Assembly: GCA_013368325.1 (NCBI GenBank)
Contig: JAACJK010000007.1
Location: 124,001-188,000, forward strand
Length of the DNA stretch: 64,000 bases
Origin: Ephemerocybe angulata
Taxonomy: Eukaryota; Basidiomycota; Agaricomycetes; Agaricales; Psathyrellaceae
Reading direction: 5' to 3'
Below, piece after piece: positions 54,453-64,000 of this stretch. Numbering within the stretch: position 1 is the first letter of the stretch; the number at the start of each line of letters is the position of its first letter. The notes beneath the pieces are model-generated. The model was not told the DNA's origin, made no database searches, and saw only the letters and a list, made by a program, of their open reading frames with translations. Both the position numbers and the translations under genes were made by a program.

Positions 54453-55484
54453 ATGCTCACCGTCGAATCAAGGAAGTTTTGCTGCTGCTTGCCCGTCAGG
54501 CTGGGAGTCTTCGTGAGTGCCGAGTTTGCTTGAGTGGAAGAGGGATTCGCCGCTGACACGAGGGTGATATGGTGCAGGTGCTCGCGCTCCTTTGCATGGC
54601 TGGCGGTTCGATTGTTGCTACGGTTGGGTGGATGTCTGTTTCTCAACTCCGTGCGTCTTGAATCAATCAGTTCTCCGTTCTCGATGGAAGTGGAAATTAA
54701 CCGCTGTCCTTTCACCTCGCAGAACAGCATCCTGTGGAACTCATGGATGAGATCGCCCTGTACATCCACGCCTCGATCTTCACGCTGCTCGGCGTCCTCG
54801 GGATTTTCGGTTTCGTCGGGTCCCTCGTCAAGTCGCGCGTGATGGTCATCAGCTTTTCAGTCGGCATTGCGATCCACCTCGGGCTCTCCATTGGTTCGGG
54901 GATCTTCACCATCTACAGCGTGTTCAAGGAGGCCCCCCAGGCAGCCATTGACACGTGTATGGATGGGAAGACGGATGCCGAGACGCTGCAGATGTGTAAG
55001 ACGGGCATGAACATTGTCAAGGGTGCCATGGTCGCGATCTACGTTATTGCATGGTTGATCGAGCTCTGTAAGTCACCTTTAGATCACAAGGGAAGAGGAT
55101 GGGAGCTGACCGTGTTTTGTTTGAATAGACGCGTACTTCATCGTAGAGCGCTACTCCACGCAGCTCGAAGAGGAGGAGATTGCGCGCCTCACGCCCATCC
55201 TGCCCCAGTCTGTCAACCAGGGCCCCGTCTACATCGGCTACCCGCAGCGCTTCAGCTACAGCCAGTACTCGCGCCGCTCGTACCAGGAGCCCCGCCGGCC
55301 GTCTTACGACAAGCAAGAGATGAGCCAGGACCCCCAGTACAACGGCCAGTACCAGCACGACCCCCGCCATGACACCGACTACCAGCCTCAGCAACAGCAA
55401 CAGCGCCCGCACTCGGAGTACGCGTTCAACCTGCCCCAGCAGGCGTATGGCGTGAACCGCGGCAAAGATGCGGGCAACGCTTGA
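54453..55484 (+). CDS. Four-helix (tetraspan) membrane protein with disordered tail
   Basis: Four exons (54453-54512, 54578-54650, 54723-55067, 55129-55484) give 277 aa. The N-terminus MLTVESRKFCCCLPVRLGVF has three Cys next to the first helix, likely palmitoylation sites. Helices: VLALLCMAGGSIVATVGWM (about 21-40), IYASIFTLLGVLGIFGFV-type segment (about 55-77), VMVISFSVGIAIHLGLSIGS (about 82-105) and MVAIYVIAWLIELYAYF (about 146-163). A polar loop with two Cys (DTCMDG, LQMCKTG) sits before the last helix. The 110-residue tail is rich in Tyr, Pro, Gln and Arg. The family is not identified. Strong promoter signals suggest good expression. Confidence 0.75.
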
Positions 55485-55813
55485 TTCAGTTCAATGCGAT
55501 TGCATTTTTATACCTTGTACAACAACATTATTCACTTCTTCTGCCTGGTGCAGAGAAGGGTGGGATTTTATCTGTTGTGGTGGTAGACTTTGTAAGCTGC
55601 TGCTGCGACCTGTCTTTTGTAAAGATCGTACTATAGGGGACACATATATACACACTTTTCTGCATTAAATTCTGTTGGAACGAAGGCCTGAGGCAACGTT
55701 GAGGACCACTCGAACTGGGATGACGGGAGAGAGAAAGGCCAAGTTGGATCACTGCGATCAATTCATCTCTCTGCTCTCCGTCAGCGACCTCTTCTCCTCT
55801 TAGACTCGATGGA
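55485..55813. other. Intergenic, 3' flank and site-2 protease promoter
   Basis: No gene is visible. A pyrimidine-rich stretch (about 55760-55805) precedes the next ATG. Confidence 0.5.
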
Positions 55814-57799
55814 ATGTCCTTCACGAACCTCCTCCTCTCCGTCGCCCTGATCTGGGCAGCCCTGTATGCTCTCCGCGCAGCATACCTCAGGCGCACCCAC
55901 CATGCCAGTACCACCACAAACAGCTATCTGCCGCTGCACCCGCTAGCCTCGGGGAATAGGTCCACGAGCTCGCATACTCTTCCTGGCAACTTCAGCGATT
56001 TCTTGAGCAAATCTCAGCTCACACTGAGTGGGCTGAGGCTGGTGGTGTCTACGCACGCGTGGAATGAGGCGCACGATAGGCTCTCGGGATACCTTCTCCG
56101 GCGCCGGAATAGACGGCTGCTGAACGCGCTCAAGGTGGTGTATAATCTCGGAGTGATTGCTGCTGCGTGCGGGATGGTAATTGCTTGTGGGGGTGTGCTT
56201 TGGGTTCTCTGGGACTTTGTGAGTCGGGCTGTAGCATCCGATGTGCGTACTGGGGGGAGTATGGGTGCGGGGAGGTTGTATCGGAGGTTTGTGCCCGCGG
56301 AGGAGGCGCTTGTGGAGGTTAGGGAGGAGGCGAAGGAGGGGTTTGGCGTGAAGTTAATTGTGAGTACCCCTTCTCTATTTACATTTGGAGGTACAGAGGA
56401 ATGGGAGGGGGCTGGCAAGAGAGTTTATTGGCTATTCGTTTGCTAGATACCAGGCATCACCGTCCCGCTCTCGGACCTACCTTTCATCATAATATCCGTC
56501 TTCGCTTCACAAGCATTCCACGAACTCGGCCACGCGCTCGCCGCAGCCCTGTCAGTCCAATCCAACTCTCGATCTCCCAATATTCATAAAAATTGGTCAT
56601 TCACTCAGGGACGCGATACCTATGCTCTCATGCGGCGCCTCCCTCACCGTACTCATCCCCACGGCCTTCGTCTCCCTCTCCACATCGCTATACCGAGGAC
56701 TCAGCGCCCTCCCGAAAGCGCGGATCGTCTCGGCAGGCGCGTTTCATAACCTCCTTATGTGGGGCGTGCTCGTCTTTCTGCGGACGGCGGGCATCGCGAG
56801 CTTGGCGACGGCGCTATTTTATCAGGATGTGAGGAGTGAGGGAAGGCTGGTTGTGTCTGTGGATCAGGTGCGTTCTGATTGACTTATGCTGTGTTCGTCG
56901 TTTGTCGGAATATGGGTAGTTAATGGACGGACGTGTCGCTTTCTGTAGGCTTCGCCGCTTGCGGGCTTCCTCAGACCTGGGGTGACGCTCGTGAAGCAAT
57001 TGGACGACACGGAGCTTAGCACGAAAGACGACAATGTGTGGATGAATTACCTCGATTCGAGACCTGCGATTAACCCATCAAGAGGGTGGTGTATACCAAA
57101 AGCCCAACTCAGTGCGTTACTCAACACATGTAATCCCGGCTTTGGGCGCTTATCTCAATGTTCAAATCTCAGAGGGCACCGACTGCTGCAAAGATGATAC
57201 CCATGCTACCAACTCGACATCATCCGAAAAATGCTTCTACGAATTTGCGTTTCCCTCAATCCTTTTCGCCGATACGCGGATAGGCGCCGGGTGCACTGAC
57301 CCTGTACCTGTGCTCAGTGACGCCTCCGCACGGAGGTGCTACGTTGCCTCGAGCCACTGTCATCCGGACGAAGCATGCCTTGCCCCTGATGTATCGGGAC
57401 TGCTGCGCCTTTCGGTTCAGACAGGGGATGAGAGCAAGGTGTTACTTTGGAATGGGCCAAGGGCCGAGGTAAAGGAGCAAGGTGCGTGGGCATAGCCTTT
57501 TTGGGGACTAAAGCTGAACGTTGATTGTGGTTAGTGCGAGTGGGGAGGTGGAGGCCAAGGCTGGGCGCGTTTCCGACACTGGGAATGTTAGAGGCACATA
57601 CGAGGCTGTGGAGGTGAGCCAGGATCGTCGCGTAGTTTCAATGTAGTGGCTCATCAATTGCTCTAGCTACCTCGAGATGGCCTCGTTGTCATTGTACTTC
57701 TTGAATCTGCTCCCGCTACCGTACTTGGACGGGATGGAACTTGTGCGGTGCTTGATGCAGAGTCGGGGTGTGCGTGATGTGGAAGGGCAGGGTGTCTGA
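55814..57799 (+). CDS. Site-2 protease (M50 intramembrane metalloprotease)
   Basis: Cleaves membrane-bound transcription factors inside the Golgi/ER membrane, in fungi mainly SREBP-like sterol and hypoxia regulators. The N-terminal anchor LLLSVALIWAALYALRAAYL is followed by a second hydrophobic stretch and, after an intron, the zinc motif FHELGHALAAAL (about 56520). The third zinc ligand is in NLLPLPYLDGMEL (about 57720). Between them lies a Cys-rich luminal segment (CCKDD, CYVASSHCHPDEAC) as in S2P homologues. Introns resolve each frame change, for example the joins to KGTDCC and to LWSYLEMASL. The model ends at TGA 57799 soon after the LDG motif, shorter than usual for a last helix, so another exon may be missed. 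Confidence 0.85.
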
Positions 57800-57949
57800 T
57801 GGAGTAGCTTCACGCAATAGATTAACGGGCCCAAAGGTCCATATTTTGGTCGTCTCTCATATGATCATAGTACAACATATCCATAGACGAGGTGGAGGGC
57901 GCGGTGGTATTGCAAGGCATGTGGTGTGTAAGAACAAGTCGTGGTGTGT

Positions 57950-58388
57950 TTACTTCTTCTTGGGGGTGGCCTTGTCGAGCTCGACGACGGAGAGACCTGG
58001 GTATAGAGGGGGATTTATGAGAATCTGCAAGTGAACGAGGAACGCTGGCACGCACCGGGAGGCAAGCTCTGCTTCAGCTTCTCCGCCTTCTCGGGATCAT
58101 CTATCGAGAGAGTGTAGAGGTACCGCGAGCACCTGACCTTGAACTTGGTCTGAGTCTTGCCGCCAGCGACCTTGGAAGGGATCTTTTTTATCCGCGCCTC
58201 TGCAAACAGCCCATATTCAGCATGAAAAGGAGGAGAACGGGAGAGCTGGACGCACGGGAAGCATCCTTCCTCTGGGTGATCTTGATGAACTGCTTGATGT
58301 CGCGGATTTCTTTAGGCTAGCATAACGACGTCTGGGGTCAGCCTTGGAGTGCTGGGACGAGCGGGACGGGCGTGGGGCCTCTCACCAT
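57950..58388 (-). CDS. RPL38: Ribosomal protein eL38 (RPL38), 60S subunit
   Basis: The first exon is only the ATG (58388-58386). Translation continues at 58316 with [20 protein letters not shown], then [39 protein letters not shown] and the end PKKK. About 80 residues, the normal size. An intron directly after the start codon is frequent in ribosomal-protein genes. The promoter is shared with the divergent SPF1 gene. Confidence 0.93.
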
Positions 58389-58634
58389 CGTGCAGACTTG
58401 ATTCCGAGGTCAATTTCGTCGTCGCGTACGATGGCTAGTACTGACGGTTGATTGGCCGCCGGTGGCTGAACCTTATCATTGCAGTCCCCGGACTTTGCCG
58501 GGCACACTTGGCAATTATGTAATTTGAATTGCTAAGTGGACTGATTGGGATGCCGGCCGGTCAACCCTAGTGTGGGGTTGATGACGGAGACTTGTTCCAC
58601 GTCGGCGGCTATCCTGCTTTCGACCACCACAACC
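58389..58634. promoter_or_regulatory. Bidirectional promoter RPL38 / SPF1
   Basis: Only 246 bases separate the two divergent start regions, so both promoters must lie here. No TATA box is evident. The interval contains several CCGG and GGCCGG patches. Confidence 0.5.
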
Positions 58635-61600
58635 ATGTATGTTATCCGTCTTCATATTCGGTATACATATTCTGACACTTGAATACAGGACCTTGGTTGC
58701 CGTTCACTCCCCGGAGATCGAGCGCGCAAGCCTCCACATCTCCATCCCCTGGTACACCCACATCTACGGCCTCCCCTTTCTTGCCCTCTACCCCCTGCTT
58801 GCATACGCGTATTTCATCAAGTACGATGACTGGCTTGTGAGCGAAGAGTGGACCTTCCTTGCCTGTGTCAGTCTCGGAGTAGGACACGCGCTTAGTTTCC
58901 TCATCACAAAGTGGAGTACAGGGGCAAGAGCTTGGATTACGACCAAGAAGGTGCGTCTGCTGCAATCCCTGGTTTCAGCTCGGTATCTGACATATGGCTG
59001 CAGGCACACTCGCTACAAGAGGCTACACACATTCGACTCGTTCCGAAACAACATAGAGGACAGGGCGACATCGTTCCCCTCCATTGCCGCGATCCTAAAG
59101 ACCCCACGACCTATTCGTTCAACTATCAGCGGGACACCTACACCATCGAGTCCCTTTCACCTCTCACCTTCGCCCGTCTGCCTTACCCGATAACCGGTCA
59201 ACCCCCTGTCGACGCCTTCCTCCGGCCGACTGGTCTCACAGCGCAGAGTGTGCCCGAGTTGCATGCCCTGTATGGCGACAACGAGTTCGACATCCCGATT
59301 CCTTCGTTCACCGAGCTGTTTGGAGAGCATGCCACCGCACCCTTCTTCGTCTTCCAGATCTTCTGTGTTGCGCTTTGGTGTTTGGACGAGTACTGGTATT
59401 ACAGCTTGTTCACTCTGTTCATGCTCATCATGTTCGAGTGCACGGTTGTCTATCAGGTGCGTTGGAAGTTACCGGTCTCAGAGTATACCTTCTGACTTCT
59501 CTATAGCGCGTTAGGACCTTGACAGAGTTCCGTACCATGTCGGTTGCCCCCTATGCGATTCAGTGCTACAGGGACCATAAGTGGGTTGAGCTGCAGACGG
59601 ACAAGTTGCTTCCTGGAGACGTGGTTTCAGTTGGTGAGTACCCTCGACACGCTCCGTCTTTGATGGTGCTAACCTGCTGCTGTGTAGCCCGTGTTGGAAG
59701 CGAAACCATCGTCCCGGCCGATATCCTCTTGGTTAACGGTGCCTGCATTGTCAACGAAGCCATGCTTTCCGGAGAGTCGACACCCCTCCTCAAGGAATCC
59801 ATCCAGCTCCTCGAGCCTGGGGAGAAGCTCGACATCGACGGTCCCCACAAGAACCAGATGCTCTTCAGCGGAACCAAGCTCCTTCAGGCTGTGCCTTCTT
59901 GTACGTCCGCATGTCTAATACCATCAGTCATTCTTGCCGATTTACTAACATGTCGCGTTTTACAGCTGAGATTCCTTCGCCCATCAAGACCCCCGACGGA
60001 GGATGCCTCGGTGTCGTCGTCAGGACCGGTTTCGGAACTGCACAAGGTCAACTCGTCAGGACCATGATCTTCTCCACCGAGCGTGTCTCCGCGAATAACC
60101 TCGAGTCCTTCCTCTTTATTGGATTCCTCCTCATCTTCGCCATTGCCGCGAGTTGGTATGTCTGGGTGCATGGCCTTGAACGTGGAATGAAGAAGTCGAA
60201 GCTCCTCCTTGACTGTGTCTTGATTATCACGAGTGTGGTTCCCCCTGAATTGCCGATGGAACTGTCGTTGGCGGTCAATGCGTCGCTTGTGGCCTTGTCC
60301 AAATACGGTAAGCCCATTTCTGTTTACGAATGTGAGGCAAGAGGCTGATGTTGGGCATAGCGATCTTCTGTACCGAGCCGTTCAGGATTCCCTTCGCTGG
60401 GCGTGTTGACGTCTGCTGCTTCGACAAGACTGGAACTATCACTGCGGAAAACCTCGTTCTTGAAGGTATCGCTGGCGTTGAGTAAGTCTCCATGGTCTTT
60501 CTGGCTTCACGGTCGTCTAATGGTATCGTTTAGCGCTGCTGAACCTCGCAAGCTCGTCGATGTCAAGGAAACCGGCCGCGAAACCACTCTTTGCCTCGCT
60601 GCTGCCCACGCATTGGTCAAGCTCGACGACGGTACTATTGTCGGTGATCCCATGGAGAAGACCACTCTTGACTCGCTCGAGTGGACTGTTGGAAAGGGTA
60701 GGTTTTCGTGTACTTTGAGTGGTCGTCATATTAACTTGATCATTAGGCGACCTTTTGCACCCGATTAACCAGAACGCAGCCCACAAGACCATGGTCGCTA
60801 TTAAGCGTCGCTTCCAGTTCTCATCTGCCCTCAAGCGCATGTCGACCATTGCCACCCTCCCCGGCGGCAAGGTCATCGCCTCTGTCAAGGGTGCTCCCGA
60901 GACTATCAAGGGCATGCTCGCAAACGTTCCCGAGCACTACGACGAAACCTACAAGTGGTTCACAAGGAACGGTAGCCGTGTCTTGGCGCTCGGCATTAAG
61001 GAGATGGAGCCATTGAGCAACGATAAGATCAACAAGCTGCATAGGACTGACGTGGAGAGTAAGCTCACGTTTGCGGGTTTCTTGGTGTTCCATTGTCCCT
61101 TGAAGCCCGATGCAGTCGAGGTTTTGAAGATGTTGGCGGATGCTTCTCATCGGGTATGTTCATCTGAGCTGTATGATTTGTTGAAGTTTACTGACGGTAT
61201 GGGTAGTGCATCATGATCACTGGAGACAACCCTTTGACGGCTATCCACGTTGCTCGCGATGTCGAGATTGTCGATCGTGAAGTTATGATTCTGGACCTCG
61301 CTGAGCATCCCAAACACGATGCTGGTATGTTCACACCATTGCTCGCATTCATTTTATTGTTACTCACGAACTCTATAGACCTCGTCTGGCGCACTGTCGA
61401 CGAACGCAAGATCGTTCCCGTCAACCCCGACGAGCCTCTCGACGAAGAGATCCTCCGCGATTTCGACATCTGCATTACCGGTCCTGCTATGAAAGTCTTC
61501 GAGCACAGACCCACCTGGGAGACGCTCGTGCAATACACCTGGGTCTACGCGCGCGTCTCGCCCTCGCAAAAAGAGTACATCCTCACTACCCTCAAGACCC

Positions 61601-63166
61601 TCGGCTTCATCACACTCATGGCTGGAGATGGCACGAACGACGTTGGTGCCCTTAAGCAGGCGCATATTGGTGTCGCCTTGTTGGATGGGACGGAGGAGGA
61701 TCTGAAGAAGATTGCGGAGAGGGGGAGGTTGGAGAGGATTAAGAAGGTGTATGAGAGTCAGTTGAAGATTAGCGCGAGGTTTGGGCAGCCGCCGCCACCT
61801 GTGCCTGCGGCTATTGCGCATCTCTTGCCGAATGCGGTGGAGGCGCAGCAGAAGGCTGCTGAGGAGTTGCAGGACGCCAGGAAGAAGAACCCGATGGAGA
61901 AGGTGAGTTGGTCGAAGGTTTCCTTGGCGTTGGATGGGATGCTGATGTGGTTTGTCTGTAGTTCGATCTTCAGTCTATTACGGAGAAGCTGGCGGATATG
62001 GAAGGCGATGATGACGTCCCCAAGATCAAGCTTGGAGATGCTTCGTGTGCCGCGCCGTTCACTTCGAAACTTGGACATGTTGCTGCTAGTACGTGCTTCC
62101 CCTTCGTCTCGTTTGATTGATGCTGACCATGCCGTTGTGCAGTCTCGCATATCATTCGACAGGGCCGTTGCACTTTGGTTGCGACGATCCAGATGTACAA
62201 AATTTTGGCGCTGAACTGCTTGATCACGGCCTACAGTCTGAGTGTGCAGTACCTCGATGGGATCAAGTTTGGCGATTATCAGATCACGGTCAGCGGGATG
62301 CTTATGTCTGTGTGTTTCTTGTGTATCTCGCGTGCTAAGGTGAGTGTCTCCTGTGCTGTCTTTTCGTTGTTCGGTCTTCTGATGAGTGAAAATGTAGCCG
62401 GTCGAGAAATTGTCGAGGGAACGTCCACTGGGCAACATCTTCAACTTCTACGTGTTGTTGTCGGTTCTGTTGCAGTTTGCGTTGCACATTGCGACGCTCG
62501 TCTTCATCACGAACCTCGCGCACATGCTTGAGCCGTACGTGTTTCTCCTTTGTGCAGTCGGTTATCACCCCTAACGGCTTGTCGCTTTCAGTGTTTCTGG
62601 ACCTATTGACCTTGACGCCAAGTACTCCCCGAGCTTGTTGAACACCGCCATCTACCTCCTTGGGTTGTCGCAGCAGGTGTCGACATTCGCTATTAACTTC
62701 CAGGTACATAGCTTCCTTCGATAACGGGAAATGTCTGTGCTAACACACGTCTTTGTAGGGCCGACCGTTCCGTGAGGGTATCCGAGAAAATCCTGCTCTT
62801 TGGTGGGGTCTCATTGGAGCGAGTACCGTCGCCGTTTCCGGTGCGACTGACCTCATCCCTGAGCTTAACCGCTGGCTGCAGATCGTCGAGATGACGAGTG
62901 ACGTGCGTCTCTTTCCTGCTTCCCCTCATCTAACTTTATACTCAACCCGCTTTCTTTCACCCTTTTAGTTCAAGTTCAAGCTGACGGCTGCGATGGCCAT
63001 CGACTTTGTTGGCTGCTATATTATCGAGCATGGATGCAAGGCGCTGTTTGCAACGCTTGAGCCCAAGCCTATGATTACAAGGGGCCGGGAGAGAAGGGAG
63101 GCGAGAAGGAGGTTGGAGGAGGCTGAGGCTATGAAGGCGGTCAAGCTTAATGGTAAAGTAGAGTAG
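58635..63166 (+). CDS. SPF1: P5A-type ATPase SPF1 (ER transmembrane-helix dislocase)
   Basis: P5A pumps sit in the ER membrane, where they remove mis-inserted tail-anchored or signal-anchor helices. The best model has the start codon split by an intron (AT at 58635-58636, G at 58689), giving [17 protein letters not shown]. Motifs: the P5A signature [15 protein letters not shown] in helix M4, phosphorylation site [37 protein letters not shown] and [20 protein letters not shown]. Many short introns, all resolvable by homology. The C-terminal membrane domain includes [20 protein letters not shown] and [17 protein letters not shown]. It ends in a basic charged tail, [17 protein letters not shown]. 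All catalytic residues are present. Confidence 0.94.
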
Positions 63167-64000
63167 ACTTAGTTATATTGTTTGTGTTAATACTTAGTTG
63201 GGCTGGATTGCTTTTGGACACTTGGAAGTTAAGGAGAGTTTGTAAGGTGTGTAGCAGGCTTTTCACCAGCTGCTCTTCTCACTGTGTTGCAATCCGATGG
63301 TCGTGGTACTATGAGAAATAGGGTGTTTGTTGCTATTATTGAGCTGTTTTTCATCCTGTTCTTTGACACTGTTTTTTGACTGTTTTGAAGTGGTTCCGGG
63401 TCCTAGAAGGAGTGTTTTTGAAAACTGTGTTTTTCGGATGTTTGCAAGAGTAGTTCATACCCTGCCTTTGCATCTACCACCTTCAGGTCTGTTTTCCACC
63501 TATTTTTTGTTCTGGTTTTCTCACAGAAGATCAGCGGTGGCAGTGGCCGAGCTTCAATCCCAGTGAGGACACGCTCTGTGATGGACTGGGTTGAGCTGAA
63601 TGTTTCCGAAAATGGCTGTGGATGCTGCAGTTCCCAAGCCAATCCGAAGCTGCACAGACTGTTGCACGTAGTTACCAATTTTGACACAAATTTCAGACAT
63701 ATAAACTGTATTTTACTGAAGCTCGATGCATATGTATGACCCAGGAGGAACAAAAGGGTATGATGATACTATGGCAGGGACGCGGTCATTCAGGCCAGGG
63801 CAGGCATATGCAGATGCCATTCAGACGAGTTCATCAAGGCTCAGACATACACAGACAGATTAAGGCACATTCTGAATTAGGTTGATATTATACTGTACAT
63901 ACTTCTGTGCCTATCTGAAGGGGATCTGAATACGTCTGAAACCACTAGAATACAACTGAAAGTGTCTAAAAGCGAAATGAGGGAAGTATACAACACATCT
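63167..64000. other. SPF1 3' flank, no gene seen
   Basis: T-rich stretches near 63320-63420 and repeated TCTGAA / TCAGAC words at 63810-63970 are visible. Two frames of 79 and 116 codons lack motifs. Confidence 0.5.

Noticed and set aside
54121..54556. Overlapping 102- and 131-codon frames before the tetraspan gene
   Set aside because: They span the TATA box and leader of a well-supported gene and have no motif.
57095..57185. Apparent frame break in the site-2 protease
   Set aside because: A GTGCGT…CTCAG intron explains it; both sides match the Cys-rich luminal segment.
63810..63975. Repeated TCTGAA/TCAGAC words as a tandem array
   Set aside because: Spacing is irregular and no unit repeats cleanly; likely low-complexity flank.

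Overview
The window looks like nuclear DNA of a mushroom-forming basidiomycete (Agaricomycetes). Nearly every conserved gene is split by many short GT-AG introns of about 45-70 bases. Several gene types are typical of these fungi: a TPR-CHAT protein, an intronless F-box/LRR-like protein, a psi-factor-type dioxygenase/P450 fusion, an adenylate-forming-reductase-type thioester reductase domain, and a GH18 chitinase with a CBM5/12-like tail. No bacterial operon, CRISPR array or rRNA was seen.

Bases 1-21,000 are the accessory part. A repeat- and hairpin-rich, gene-poor start (1-3.2 kb) is followed by a broken TPR-CHAT gene (3.3-6.6 kb), a decayed tyrosine recombinase (7.3-7.9 kb, minus), a free-standing thioester reductase (8.3-9.8 kb) and a decayed C-terminal part of the pentafunctional AROM protein (9.9-12.1 kb, minus) interrupted by a short insert. 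After a gene-poor stretch with a diverged tandem duplication comes an intact 13-exon secreted chitinase (14.9-17.2 kb). Another gene-poor stretch holds an orphan TATA promoter and a likely alpha/beta-hydrolase fragment.

From 21.2 kb to 63.2 kb the window is dense housekeeping sequence: MTR4 RNA helicase, catalase, ribosomal protein uL14 (RPL23), an RBM18-like RRM protein, two tRNA-Gly(GCC) genes flanking an F-box gene, a four-helix MARVEL-like membrane protein, a C2-containing Ypk1/SGK-type kinase, a Cid1/TRF-type nucleotidyltransferase, a class II myosin heavy chain, a psi-factor-producing oxygenase, the SNARE YKT6, a DUF985 cupin, a tetraspan membrane protein, a site-2 protease, ribosomal protein eL38 (RPL38) and the P5A ATPase SPF1. 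Six genes in a row from 53.3 to 34.1 kb lie head-to-tail on the minus strand.

Functional links are loose, as usual in fungi. RNA processing and translation (MTR4, uL14, eL38, tRNA-Gly, RBM18-like, nucleotidyltransferase), membrane and ER homeostasis (SPF1, site-2 protease, YKT6, Ypk1-type kinase) and oxylipin or peroxide chemistry (Ppo, catalase) recur. Exon-length sums divisible by three support the models for MTR4 (1077 aa), the reductase (433 aa), the chitinase (531 aa), uL14 (138 aa), the MARVEL-like protein (205 aa) and the tetraspan protein (277 aa). Other splice sites were placed by reading and are less certain.
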